Source: Oxalobacteraceae bacterium AB_14
GTDB taxonomy: Bacteria > Pseudomonadota > Gammaproteobacteria > Burkholderiales > Burkholderiaceae_D
Reading direction: 5' to 3'
DNA: 64,000 nt
NCBI GenBank assembly: GCA_000381565.1
Contig: KB906724.1
Location: forward strand, 592,350 to 656,349
This document shows, piece after piece, positions 9,344-17,340 of this stretch. The notes below the pieces were generated by a model. The model ran no database searches, was not told the DNA's origin, and was given only the letters and a program-made list of their open reading frames with translations. Position numbers and translations under genes: made by a program. Every line of letters begins with the position of its first letter. The stretch's first letter is position 1.

Positions 9344-9808
9344 TTACTCGGCGTAGGGATCGGCGTAGCCCAGGCCGGCCAGGATGTCGGTTTCGATGCC
9401 TTCCATCTCGGCCGCTTCCTCGTCGTCCATGTGGTCGTAGCCTTGCGCATGCAGCACGCCGTGGACGATCAGGTGGGCGGCGTGTTCTTCCACGGTTTTC
9501 TTTTGCTCGGCCGCTTCCCGCTCCAGCACGTCGGTGCAGAGGATGATGTCGGCCTGGGTCGGCGCGTCGTCGGGGAGCTCTTCGCCTTCGTTGTAGGCGA
9601 AGGTCAGCACGTTGGTGGCGTAGTCCTTCTCGCGGTAGTCGCGGTTCAGGGTGCGGCCTTCCTCGGCGTCGACAAAGCGTATCGTCAGCTCGGCCGGCGC
9701 GAACAGCGCGGCCTGCACCCAGCGGCGGATCTTCGGACGGGTGATGGATGCCTGCAGGCGGGCGTCGGGATATTGCACCGACAGCGTCAGTTTATTTTTT
9801 GCGGACAT
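9344..9808 (-). CDS. ybeY: Endoribonuclease YbeY (16S rRNA maturation)
   Basis: Single-strand-specific metalloendoribonuclease acting in 16S rRNA 3' end maturation and ribosome quality control. The zinc-binding signature [15 protein letters not shown] (three histidines, HGxLHxxGYDH) lies near residue 120, and the conserved arginine-containing [16 protein letters not shown] precedes it. The length (154 aa) is typical. Its start overlaps the end of phoH by 17 bp, keeping the ybeZ-ybeY pair; the stop lies 16 bp from the convergent immunity-like gene. Confidence 0.95.
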   Translation of the reverse strand: MSAKNKLTLSVQYPDARLQASITRPKIRRWVQAALFAPAELTIRFVDAEEGRTLNRDYREKDYATNVLTFAYNEGEELPDDAPTQADIILCTDVLEREAAEQKKTVEEHAAHLIVHGVLHAQGYDHMDDEEAAEMEGIETDILAGLGYADPYAE

Positions 9809-10871
9809 TTTTGAGGGCTGTGGCTTTGAGGAGGGGAGCGATTTCCGCTTCGTGGTTGTGCGCCGTTTCGTAGGCGTCGACGATGCGCGCCACCAGCGGG
9901 TGACGCACCACGTCCTCGCTGTTGAAGTGGCTGAAGGCGATGCCGCGCACCTCCTTCAGCACCTGGACCGCGTCGACCAGGCCGCTCTTCTGGCTCTTGT
10001 GCAGGTCGACCTGGGTGACGTCGCCGGTGACCACGGCCTTGCTGCCGAAGCCGATGCGGGTCAGGAACATCTTCATCTGCTCGACGGTGGTGTTCTGCGC
10101 CTCGTCCAGGATGACGAAGGCGTGGTTCAGGGTGCGCCCGCGCATATAGGCCAGCGGCGCGACCTCGATCACCTGCTTCTCGAACATCTTCTGCGTGCGG
10201 TCAAAGCCCAGCAGGTCGTACAGCGCGTCGTACAGCGGGCGCAGGTAGGGATCGACCTTCTGCGCCAGGTCGCCCGGCAGGAAGCCCAGCCGTTCGCCCG
10301 CCTCGACCGCGGGACGGGTCAGGATGATGCGCTTGACGGCGTCGCGTTCCAGCGCGTCGACCGCGCAGGCCACTGCCAGGTAGGTCTTGCCGGTGCCGGC
10401 CGGGCCGACGCCGAAGCTGATGTCGTGCTCCAGGATGTTGCGCAGGTAGCGGATCTGGTGCGGCGTGCGGCCGCGCAGGTCGGCGCGGCGGGTCTTGAGG
10501 ATCGGGCTGTTGATGTCGGGTTCGACGAACGGCGCCTCGACCACGCGCGGCTGGTCCGGCGCCGAGGCGGCGGCGATGGCGGCGTTGGCCACCGCCAGGC
10601 CGGCGCGCTGTTCGACCAGGGCCAGTTGCACCTCTTCGATCGGCACGATCTTGTTGGCGACCGCGTAGAACTGTTCGAGGATCTGCACCGCCCGTTCGGC
10701 GTTGTGGCCGCTGACGATGAATTTCTCGCCGCGACGGAAGATGGTGACGTCCAGCGCGGCGGAAATCTGCCGCAGGTTTTCGTCGAGGGGGCCGCACAGA
10801 TGGGCCAGACGCGCGTTATCGAGCGGTTCCGGGACAAAGTAGTGCGGCTGGACTGGTGTTTTGGTTTTCAA
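9792..10871 (-). CDS. ybeZ: PhoH-like ATPase (YbeZ)
   Basis: PhoH-family NTPase that partners YbeY in RNA metabolism. It has an N-terminal KH-like region ([17 protein letters not shown]), Walker [12 protein letters not shown], Walker [11 protein letters not shown] and downstream [11 protein letters not shown]. Length 359 aa is normal. The most conserved N-terminus is reached with a TTG start at 10871; no in-frame ATG was found just upstream. The tRNA-modifying gene miaB, which often precedes phoH, is absent here, so the run starts with this gene. Confidence 0.93.
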   Translation of the reverse strand: MKTKTPVQPHYFVPEPLDNARLAHLCGPLDENLRQISAALDVTIFRRGEKFIVSGHNAERAVQILEQFYAVANKIVPIEEVQLALVEQRAGLAVANAAIAAASAPDQPRVVEAPFVEPDINSPILKTRRADLRGRTPHQIRYLRNILEHDISFGVGPAGTGKTYLAVACAVDALERDAVKRIILTRPAVEAGERLGFLPGDLAQKVDPYLRPLYDALYDLLGFDRTQKMFEKQVIEVAPLAYMRGRTLNHAFVILDEAQNTTVEQMKMFLTRIGFGSKAVVTGDVTQVDLHKSQKSGLVDAVQVLKEVRGIAFSHFNSEDVVRHPLVARIVDAYETAHNHEAEIAPLLKATALKNVRKK

Positions 10872-11021
10872 TGGGATGCTTTATGAGAGAGGCCGGCAGT
10901 GCCGGCACAGGCGATAGTTTAACGTAATTTTCCGCCGCCAGATGCGATAGGCCTTGATTTCAGGCACCCGGGCTTCTACAGTGAAAGAGTAGCCTGTCGG
11001 CAATTTCCAGTGGAGGGTTTC

Positions 11022-11360
11022 ATGGCAGCCAATGCGATCTCGTCCTCGCGCATCAGCACCCCGCTCGACAGCGTGCAGGCGGCCAACCAGCGCGCAACCC
11101 GCGCCAACCGCGAGCAGCAGCGCGCCCAGCAGGCCAGCTCGGCCGAGAGCGTCGAGCGCGCGCAGCGCAGCAACGGCGCCGAGCGCGCGGTGCAGACCCG
11201 CGTGGAAAAAAATGCCGACACCCAGCGCAGCCGCGCCCAGGCCAATGACGCCGCCACCGCGCTGCAGCGCCGCGCCGCCCAGGCCGCCGACAAGCACGCC
11301 GAACAGGACCGCCGCCAGAGCGAGAAAACCCTGGGCCGCCATATCGACACCAGCGCCTGA
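11022..11360 (+). CDS. Ala/Arg/Gln-rich low-complexity protein
   Basis: A 112-aa highly hydrophilic protein dominated by Ala, Arg, Gln, Ser and Glu (for example RATRANREQQRAQQASS and RSRAQANDAATALQRRAA), with no hydrophobic core, signal peptide or cysteine. The periodicity suggests one long helix or a disordered rod. ATG 11022 is chosen because GGAGG lies at 11012-11016, and codon use is host-like with high GC at third positions. No family is recognised; nucleoid-, RNA- or surface-associated roles are all possible. It stands alone between phoH (divergent) and a repeat-bearing gap. Confidence 0.6.
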   Translation: MAANAISSSRISTPLDSVQAANQRATRANREQQRAQQASSAESVERAQRSNGAERAVQTRVEKNADTQRSRAQANDAATALQRRAAQAADKHAEQDRRQSEKTLGRHIDTSA

Positions 11361-11384
11361 GCGATCGGCTGCAACCTGCCGCCT

Positions 11385-11464
11385 GTCGTTCCCGCGCACG
11401 CGGGAACCCATGCTGAGTTTGCATCGGAAGCGCCGTATGGATACCCGCCTTCGCGGGCATGACG
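11385..11464. repeat. Inverted pair of REP-like palindromes
   Basis: The left unit (11385-11410) contains a perfect 20-bp hairpin at 11388-11407 (GTTCCCGCG, CA, CGCGGGAAC). The right unit (11439-11464) is a diverged copy in opposite orientation with CCCGC-CTTC-GCGGG. The same unit type recurs at 36953-37052. Such GTCATTCCCGCG...GGGAACCCA units are widespread intergenic palindromes in proteobacteria. Here they lie downstream of the Ala/Arg/Gln-rich gene, where they may also act as an mRNA end. Confidence 0.75.
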
Positions 11465-11774
11465 CGGGCGGTTTTGCCAGTTTCCGCGCCCGTGTAAAGA
11501 TGCACTTGCTTTGTGTAACAGTTTCCTACAAGTTCTTGCGTGCGACACCCTCCAGCCCCATGTGATGAAATAGCATTGTTGCTAAGGTTTCTAGCCAGCG
11601 ATTGATGTCGAACAATCTTCGCTCGACGGAAAGCGGCAGGAACAGGCCCTTTTGAGCATAGAATAATCTTGCACGAAAGGCAATCAGCCGGGCCGAAAAA
11701 CTTAGGCCAAGGAATCTAAGTTGTCCTTAAGTTCAGGCCTGCACACTTCATTCACCCAACCAACGAGGAACACC
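11465..11774. other. Gene-free stretch upstream of the small HTH gene
   Basis: About 310 bases of lower GC than the flanks, with no supported reading frame. It probably holds the promoter of the HTH gene that starts at 11775. An AT-rich zone (11650-11730, GAGCATAGAATAATCTTGCACG and following) is the best place for it, but no -35/-10 pair is convincing. Nothing else is recognised. Confidence 0.5.
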
Positions 11775-12107
11775 ATGGCACATCACGCACTTGCTTCCCA
11801 GGAAAGCTACAACCCCAACCATCTCCTGGACATCTTGCTCGGCAAGATGCAACTGAAAAACGACGCCGCGCTGTCGCGCCTGCTGGAAGTCGCGCCGCCG
11901 GTCATCAGCAAGATCCGCCACCACCGCTTGCCGGTCGGCGCCTCGCTGCTGATCCGCATGCACGAAGTGACCGGCATGAGCATCCGCGACCTGCGCGACC
12001 TGATGGGCGACCGCCGCACCAAGTACCGCCTGTCCGACGCCCAGGGCCGGCCGAAGCCGGAAGAGCGCACCGAAAAGGCCGAGGCCGGAAACTACGCGCG
12101 TCACTAA
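11775..12107 (+). CDS. Small HTH-type regulatory protein
   Basis: A 110-aa protein whose middle (DAALSRLLEVAPPVISKIRHHRLPVGASLLIRMHEVTG) fits a lambda-repressor/Xre-like helix-turn-helix. The first helix pair contains AALSRLLEV, the recognition helix PPVISKIRHH, then two further helices. The C-terminal 25 residues are charged and probably disordered. ATG 11775 follows GAGGA at a proper distance; the upstream in-frame extension to 11721 lacks one. DNA binding is inferred from the fold pattern and the target is unknown. It is a single-gene unit with a long upstream region, suggesting its own regulation. Confidence 0.65.
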   Translation: MAHHALASQESYNPNHLLDILLGKMQLKNDAALSRLLEVAPPVISKIRHHRLPVGASLLIRMHEVTGMSIRDLRDLMGDRRTKYRLSDAQGRPKPEERTEKAEAGNYARH

Positions 12108-12172
12108 TGCGCCCGCACGTCTGCACCTGCCGTTGCCGCGCTTGATAGCAAGCCGGCCGGCAGGGAGCGCGT

Positions 12173-13018
12173 TCAGCTCAGCAGCACCATAGAAATTTCC
12201 TCATATTGCAGTTCCGTCTCGCGGAACAGTTGCAGATAGATTTCCTCATCGAGGCCCAGCGCAGTCCAGGCCACGGTGGACACAGGCGGCACCAGATCGT
12301 CCGGCGCCTGCGCCAGATCGAGCGCGTGCACGATGGCGTCGGCCACATGAATGATGGCGGCCAGGAACCCTGCGCCCGGCGCTTCCGGGTCGTGATGGCC
12401 GCCGATGGCCAGCCGCATCGTATCGGAAAAATTCCAGTGCTCCGCCAGGGCCAGCCCGGCGTCGACATGATCGACGCCCAGCACGGTACGCTCGGCGTCC
12501 AGCAGATAACAATCGTGGGCGTCGCGGTAGGCCAGGGTTTCCGAATACTGGTTCGGGAAGCAGGACACCAGCACCAGCCGGCCGATATCGTGCAGCAGGC
12601 CGGCCGTGAAGGCGTAGTCCTGGTTGAAGCGCATCTGCCGCGCCAGCACCTTGGCGCAGGCGGCGGTGGCGATCGAGTGGCGCCAGAAGGCCTTGTGGTC
12701 GAAGCCGGGGCAATGGCCCTCGGCGAAGCAGCCGGTGACGGCCGCCGCCGTGATCAGGTTGCGCGTGGTCTGGAAGCCCAGGTAGGTGATCGCCTGCTGG
12801 ATGGTGGTGACCTTGACCTGCAGCCCGTACAGCGAGGAGTTGGCCAGGCGCAGCGTCTTGGCCGTCAGCGCCTGGTCGTAGGACACCTTCTTGGCCAGCA
12901 CGGAAATATCGACATCGTCCTGGTCTATGCTGTTGAGCAGCTCCATCACCACCGCCGGCAGCGAGGGCAGGTCGTCCAGCGTGCGGACGACGTCGTCGTA
13001 ACTGAGGGTATTACTCAT
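12173..13018 (-). CDS. HDOD-domain signalling protein
   Basis: An HDOD protein (HD-related output domain, usually without nuclease activity) of 281 aa. Landmarks are LDDLPSLPAVVMELL at the N-terminus, VSYDQALTAKTLRLANSSLYG, the IQQAITYLGFQTTRNL helix pair and a retained HD-like AGLLHDIGRLVLVSCFP. Such proteins act in bacterial signalling, motility and c-di-GMP networks, mostly as scaffolds. Its start overlaps the end of the upstream small gene by 8 bp, so the two form one operon. Confidence 0.88.
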   Translation of the reverse strand: MSNTLSYDDVVRTLDDLPSLPAVVMELLNSIDQDDVDISVLAKKVSYDQALTAKTLRLANSSLYGLQVKVTTIQQAITYLGFQTTRNLITAAAVTGCFAEGHCPGFDHKAFWRHSIATAACAKVLARQMRFNQDYAFTAGLLHDIGRLVLVSCFPNQYSETLAYRDAHDCYLLDAERTVLGVDHVDAGLALAEHWNFSDTMRLAIGGHHDPEAPGAGFLAAIIHVADAIVHALDLAQAPDDLVPPVSTVAWTALGLDEEIYLQLFRETELQYEEISMVLLS

Positions 13019-13358
13019 GCTCGGGGGTCTCCGGTAAGCCCAGGCGGAAGTCCGACACGAAGCGGCGCAGCAGCGAGGTGGCCCAGTCGCTGTCGCTGTC
13101 GGCGTCGTTTTTACGGAACAGGTGGGCGATGCGCGCCGCGTGGTGCTCCAGCGTCGCCTGCGCCATTTCCGGCGACACCTCGTCTTTCAGGATGGGCAGG
13201 ATGGCGATGCCGTGGCGCGGCATCAGCGCCAGCATGGCTTCGGTCAGCGCCGTGCCCTGCGGCAGCAGCACATGGCCTTGCACGTCCAGCAGCACGTCCG
13301 ACAGGACCATGCCCGGCCGTACCTCCGCCAGCGTCAGTTGATGATAATTGCCTGTCAT
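13011..13358 (-). CDS. HD-GYP-accessory-like small protein
   Basis: A 115-aa protein with the motif LAEVRPGMVLSDVLLDVQGHVLLPQGTALTEAMLALMPRHGI. This is the short beta-rich module found N-terminal to many HD-GYP phosphodiesterases (pattern: pGM, DV, G.lLL..Gt.Lt, L..hGi). Here it stands alone, followed by a helical tail. ATG 13358 is preceded by GGGAGG; an upstream extension in the same frame to 13469 has no support. It is translationally coupled to the HDOD gene, so the two may form a split signalling unit. Confidence 0.7.
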   Translation of the reverse strand: MTGNYHQLTLAEVRPGMVLSDVLLDVQGHVLLPQGTALTEAMLALMPRHGIAILPILKDEVSPEMAQATLEHHAARIAHLFRKNDADSDSDWATSLLRRFVSDFRLGLPETPEHE

Positions 13359-13526
13359 GATGCCCTCCCGGTTTGCCACCTCGTCCACATTGCCCGATCT
13401 TACCATTGCGGGCAAGCAAAGTCTGCCGCGGCGGCGTGGCGGCGCGGGCCACAACTTGCCAAGTCGCATGTCATACCGTACATTGGGACGTTGCCGTCAA
13501 TTCCATCACTGCACGGAGGTTGGTCG

Positions 13527-15110
13527 ATGTTTGGTATCCAAGGCCGCTTGACGCTGCTTTTCGTGGTCATCGTGACCCTGGTGTTGGGCATTTCCGGCAC
13601 TTACGCCCAATACAGCCTCGGCCACGAGCTGGAAGTGAGCAGCCAGCGGCTGCGCCAGGGCGTGCTGACCCGCCTGCAAACCAGCCTGCCGTCGGCGCTG
13701 TGGGACCTGGACAAGGCCAAGGTCGACAACATTGTGGCCGCCGAGATGCTGCCGCCCGAGCTGGTCTCTATCCGCGTCTACGACACCTCGGTCGGCCTGT
13801 TCTCCGGTAAGCTGCGCAATGAAAACGGCAGCGTCAGCTCGATCGAGAACGACGCCGCCGTCGGCGGTTCGCCGGTGGTGGCCGACCTGGCCTACCGCGA
13901 TTCCGGCGCCGCCGGCGCCTCGCTCAAGCCGGTCATCGTCGGCCGCGTGGTGGTCAATTTCAGCCGCGCGCAGATCGACGCCACGCTGGCGGCCGAGGTG
14001 CGGCGCAAGGTCACCGAGGTGCTGCTGCTGGACCTGATCCTGGTGGCGGCGCTGGCGCTGTCGCTGCGCATCGTGTTCGATCCGCTCAAGCGCCTGCGCG
14101 ACGGCCTGTTCGACCTGGCCACGCGCGGCAGCGACGAGGTCGAGGAGTTGCCCGACAGCCGGCACGACGAGCTCGGCGAGGTGATCCGCGGCTTCAACGC
14201 CATCCAGCGCAAGGTGAAATCGAACATCCAGCGCATCCGCGAGGCCGAGGACGAGGCCCGCAAATCGGCCCAGACCACCGCCAAGGCGCTCGACGACCTG
14301 CGCCGCACGCAGGAATCGCTGCTGCAGGCCGAGCGGCTGGCCTCGCTGGGCGGGCTGGTGGCCGGCGTCGCGCACGAGATCAACACCCCGGTCGGCATCG
14401 CGCTGACCAGCGCCTCGGTGCTGATGGAGGCCACCGAGAAGGTGCACCAGTCTGTCGCCAGCGGCAATATCAAGAAATCGGACATCATGCGCTACCTGGA
14501 GACGGCGGCCGAGAGCACGCGCCTGATCATGAACAACGCCTACCGCGCGGCGCACCTGATCCACAGCTTCAAGCAGATCGCGGTCGACCAGGTCAGCGAG
14601 GCGCGCCGCCGCTTCGAGCTGCGCGACTACATCAACGAGGTGGTGTCGAGCCTGCAGCCCAAGCTGAAGAAGACCCGCATCACCGTCAGCATCGCCTGCC
14701 CGCCGGACATCATGCTCGACAGCTATCCGGGCGCGCTGGCCCAGGTCATCACCAACCTGACGCTCAACTGCGTCGAGCACGCCTTCGATCCGGGCGGCGA
14801 GGGCCGCATCACCATCGGCGTGGCGCAGGCGGCCGACTGGATCGAGATGCAGGTGGTGGACGACGGCAAGGGCATCCCGCCGGACATGCTCGACAAGGTG
14901 TTCGACCCCTTCGTCACCACCCGCCGCGGCCAGGGCGGCACCGGCCTCGGACTCAATATCGTGTTCAACCTGATCGCCAAGCAGTTTGGCGGCACCATCA
15001 CGGTCTCCAGCGTCCTGGGGCAGGGCGCCAGCTTTGTGCTGCGCATGCCGTGCGTGACGCCGGTCGACGACCCGGCCGCGCTGCAGACCGATGCCCGTCT
15101 GCACAATTGA
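13527..15110 (+). CDS. Membrane sensor histidine kinase (orphan)
   Basis: A 527-aa kinase with an N-terminal membrane helix (LTLLFVVIVTLVLGISG), a periplasmic domain (~residues 30-165), and a second helix (VLLLDLILVAALALSL). A HAMP-like segment, a coiled coil, an H-box AGVAHEINTPVGIAL and an HATPase domain (NLTLNCVEHAF, VVDDGKGIPPDML, GGTGLGLNIV) follow. ATG 13527 has GGAGG eight bases upstream. No response regulator is adjacent, so its partner is elsewhere; the divergent HDOD pair may share its signalling theme. The periplasmic domain is not recognised and the signal is unknown. Confidence 0.9.
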   Translation: MFGIQGRLTLLFVVIVTLVLGISGTYAQYSLGHELEVSSQRLRQGVLTRLQTSLPSALWDLDKAKVDNIVAAEMLPPELVSIRVYDTSVGLFSGKLRNENGSVSSIENDAAVGGSPVVADLAYRDSGAAGASLKPVIVGRVVVNFSRAQIDATLAAEVRRKVTEVLLLDLILVAALALSLRIVFDPLKRLRDGLFDLATRGSDEVEELPDSRHDELGEVIRGFNAIQRKVKSNIQRIREAEDEARKSAQTTAKALDDLRRTQESLLQAERLASLGGLVAGVAHEINTPVGIALTSASVLMEATEKVHQSVASGNIKKSDIMRYLETAAESTRLIMNNAYRAAHLIHSFKQIAVDQVSEARRRFELRDYINEVVSSLQPKLKKTRITVSIACPPDIMLDSYPGALAQVITNLTLNCVEHAFDPGGEGRITIGVAQAADWIEMQVVDDGKGIPPDMLDKVFDPFVTTRRGQGGTGLGLNIVFNLIAKQFGGTITVSSVLGQGASFVLRMPCVTPVDDPAALQTDARLHN

Positions 15111-15120
15111 AAGGCCGGCA

Positions 15121-15273
15121 ATGCCCAGAATCAGCGGTGAATTCAGCGTCAAGATGGCGCCCGAAACCATGTCGGCCGTGGCGGCGGCGAGCGGCATCGG
15201 CCGCATGTCGCTCGACAAGCAATACCATGGTGCGCTGGCGGCGCCGTTGCTTAAGCGTGCGGCGCCACGCTAG
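15121..15273 (+). pseudogene. DUF3224 family, 5' fragment
   Basis: The 50 codons from ATG 15121 (AAGG ribosome site) read SGEFSVKMAPE, then GIGRMSLDKQYHGALAA, the conserved N-terminal half of DUF3224 proteins, which are normally about 130 aa. After GALAA the frame leaves the family and stops at 15273, and the expected continuation is absent in the other frames. I read this as a deletion remnant. It follows the histidine kinase by 10 bp. Confidence 0.6.
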
Positions 15274-15282
15274 AATGCCGCC

Positions 15283-15453
15283 ATGGACAAGGACACACTC
15301 AAAGGCTTGGTGATTTTAATCGGCGTGGCGCTGGCGCTGGCGATCTTTGCGGTACTGGGGACCGAGGACGGGGTGCAGAAACTTTTCTGCGTCGGCCGCG
15401 CCATCCTGCATGGCGTGGCGATCACCAACATCCATGGGGTGTGCGGCCTGTAG
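15283..15453 (+). CDS. Small single-helix membrane protein
   Basis: A 56-aa frame from ATG 15283 (MDKDTLKGLV) with one strong hydrophobic helix (LVILIGVALALAIFAVLG) and a short C-terminal tail with two cysteines (FCVGR, HGVCGL). Third codon positions are GC-rich as in host genes, which supports coding, but no good ribosome site is seen. It lies just after the DUF3224 fragment. No family is recognised; it could be a small inner-membrane protein or a chance frame. Confidence 0.45.
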   Translation: MDKDTLKGLVILIGVALALAIFAVLGTEDGVQKLFCVGRAILHGVAITNIHGVCGL

Positions 15454-15465
15454 CGGCGGCCAGGC

Positions 15466-15822
15466 TTATTCGATAAATTTGTCCGAGGCGTCGCCTCTGC
15501 GCGAGGAAAAGCCCAGGATGACCAGTCCCAGCATCAGCATGACGAAGGTCTGCGGTTCCGGCACTTCGGCCACCGGATCGTTGGCTTGCGGGTTTTCCGG
15601 GGCGCTGCTGAGCAGCGCTTCAGGATCGCGGTCCGAGGCGGTCTTTTCCGCCGGCACGGCGCCGCTGATGCCGCACGGCGTGGTGCTGTGGGCATCGCAT
15701 GGGGCCAGGACGATGGTTGCGGGTGCGGCTTTGCTGTTGTCCGGACTGGCGGCCTGGGCCTGAGTGGCTCCGGCCATGCCCAGGGCCAGCAATAATGTCG
15801 TAATAAGATTCAACTTCTTCAA
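15466..15822 (-). CDS. PEP-CTERM sorting-domain protein
   Basis: A 118-aa secreted protein: signal peptide KKLNLITTLLLALGMAGATQAQA, a short Ala/Pro/Ser-rich middle with two cysteines, then the C-terminal sorting signal VPEPQTFVMLMLGLVILGFSSRR. PEP-CTERM signals are processed by exosortase/EpsH in exopolysaccharide-producing Gram-negatives; no exosortase is in this window. TTG 15822 is chosen because GGAGA precedes it; a GTG at 15846 would add eight residues. The body is too short for a known function. Confidence 0.75.
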   Translation of the reverse strand: MKKLNLITTLLLALGMAGATQAQAASPDNSKAAPATIVLAPCDAHSTTPCGISGAVPAEKTASDRDPEALLSSAPENPQANDPVAEVPEPQTFVMLMLGLVILGFSSRRGDASDKFIE

Positions 15823-16074
15823 AATTCTCTCCTGACTATGCTGCACGAGCAGGACGTTAAGGCTGCATTAAAACATATACATTAAGCTAAGATTGGTCGT
15901 GAATTCAACCGTGCTCGACTATTTTGTATTAAACCATATTTAATAACATATTGCCATCTGTATTTTTCTTTAGGCAATCAATTCGTGCACCGCAGCAACG
16001 GTTATCGCTGACCCGCGGCGTTCACGCTTTCAGCTTCACAAACAATCATTCGATCGCATAGGGTCCGGACACAG
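15823..16074. promoter_or_regulatory. AT-rich divergent intergenic region
   Basis: About 250 bases, much more AT-rich than the surroundings (for example the run around 15865-15955 with ACATATACATTAAGC and ATATTTAATAACATA), lie between the divergent PEP-CTERM and chaN genes. It must carry the promoters of both. No specific -35/-10 pair or operator is asserted. Confidence 0.5.
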
Positions 16075-16935
16075 ATGATTTCGATATATGGCGGCAAATT
16101 GGGATGGGCTGTCGCCGCGGCGGCGCTGGCCTTGCTGGCAGGCTGCGCCAGCGGCGGCAAGGGCGCGGCCGCGGCGGTCGTGCCGGCGCCGGCGGGACCC
16201 AATCCGCAGGTGCTGCTGCTGGGCGAGGTGCACGACAACGCCGCCGGCCACAAGCTGCGCTACGAGCTGCTGCGCCAGCGGGTCGAGGCCGGCTGGCGCC
16301 CGGCCATCGTCATGGAGCAGTTCGACCGCGAAAACCAGGACATGCTGAGCAAGGCCCAGAAAGGCTGCCTGGACGCCCAGTGCGTGATCCGCGTGGCGGG
16401 CGCCGGCCGCTGGAACTGGCAGTTGTATTACCCGGTGATCCAGCTGGCGCTGACCTACCAGCTGCCGCTGGTCGCCGGCAACCTGTCGCGCGCCGACGCC
16501 TCGCGCGTGGTGCGCGACGGCATCGCCGCCACCTTCGACCCGCAAAGCGTGCGCGACTACCATCTGGACCGGCCGCTGCCGGCCGACGTGCGCGGCGCCC
16601 AGTACCAGGAGATCATCGCCGGCCACTGCAATATGTTGCCGCAGATGATGGTCGACGGCATGATCAACGCCCAGGTGTCGCGCGACATCTGGATGGCCAA
16701 GATCGTGCGCGACCAGTTGCCGCGCGACGTAGTGCTGATCGCCGGCAACGGCCACGTGCGCAAGGACATCGGCGTGGCGCGCTGGATCAACCAACTGGCG
16801 CCGGCGCTGACGGTGCGCAGCGAAGGCTATGTCGAAGGCGCGGACGGCGCCGGCCGCTACGACGCGGTCTACAGCGTGGCGCCGCAGTCCCGTCCCGACC
16901 CCTGCGCCGAACTCAAAGCCCAAGCCAAACCCTGA
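16075..16935 (+). CDS. ChaN-family haem/iron-associated lipoprotein
   Basis: A 286-aa lipoprotein: signal peptide ending in lipobox LLAGC (Cys about residue 24), then the ChaN/DUF399 domain. It starts VLLLGEVHDNAAGHKLR, with the EVHDN motif and a second histidine at GNGHVRKDIGVARW. ChaN of Campylobacter binds haem, and the family is linked to iron acquisition. No Fur box or TonB receptor is seen nearby. It is followed 4 bp later by a thioredoxin-like gene, so the two are probably co-transcribed. Confidence 0.82.
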   Translation: MISIYGGKLGWAVAAAALALLAGCASGGKGAAAAVVPAPAGPNPQVLLLGEVHDNAAGHKLRYELLRQRVEAGWRPAIVMEQFDRENQDMLSKAQKGCLDAQCVIRVAGAGRWNWQLYYPVIQLALTYQLPLVAGNLSRADASRVVRDGIAATFDPQSVRDYHLDRPLPADVRGAQYQEIIAGHCNMLPQMMVDGMINAQVSRDIWMAKIVRDQLPRDVVLIAGNGHVRKDIGVARWINQLAPALTVRSEGYVEGADGAGRYDAVYSVAPQSRPDPCAELKAQAKP

Positions 16936-16939
16936 CGCC

Positions 16940-17260
16940 ATGGAAAAAATCTACCTGCCCGGCGCGCCCGAGCGCGCCACCGTCGACGCCCTGGCCGGCG
17001 CCACCCTGCTCGAATTCGGCGCCAACTGGTGCGGCCACTGCATGGCCGCGCAGGCGCCGCTGGCGCTGGCCTTCGCCGGCCACGAGGGCGTGCGCCACTA
17101 CAAGGTCGAGGACGGCCCCGGCCGCGCGCTGGGCCGTTCCTACCGCGTCAAGCTGTGGCCGACGCTGATCTTCCTGCGCGACGGCCAGGAAGTGGCGCGT
17201 TTGGTGCGGCCGCTGCAGGCCGGCCAGATCAGCGTTGCCTTTGCGCAAATCGATACCTAG
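16940..17260 (+). CDS. Thioredoxin-family protein
   Basis: A 106-aa thioredoxin-fold protein with active site NWCGHC (Cys31/Cys34) and the cis-proline region KLWPTLIFLRDGQEVARLVRP. No signal peptide is present, so it is cytosolic. WCGHC is the PDI-like rather than the WCGPC thioredoxin motif, which usually means a less reducing potential. Start ATG 16940 lies directly after the chaN stop; the longer upstream frame is antisense or out-of-frame overlap with chaN. The partner reductase or substrate is unknown. Confidence 0.85.
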   Translation: MEKIYLPGAPERATVDALAGATLLEFGANWCGHCMAAQAPLALAFAGHEGVRHYKVEDGPGRALGRSYRVKLWPTLIFLRDGQEVARLVRPLQAGQISVAFAQIDT

Positions 17261-17340
17261 CGGGCAAGCTTATCTGCTTGGCAGCAGGCGCGGCGGGTGT
17301 GTATGATGGGCCGCACCATCCACCCGCAGGAGCGTCAAGC

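Noticed and set aside
13506..15218. 570-codon minus-strand frame
   Set aside because: Antisense of the histidine kinase, whose H-box and ATPase motifs establish the true strand.
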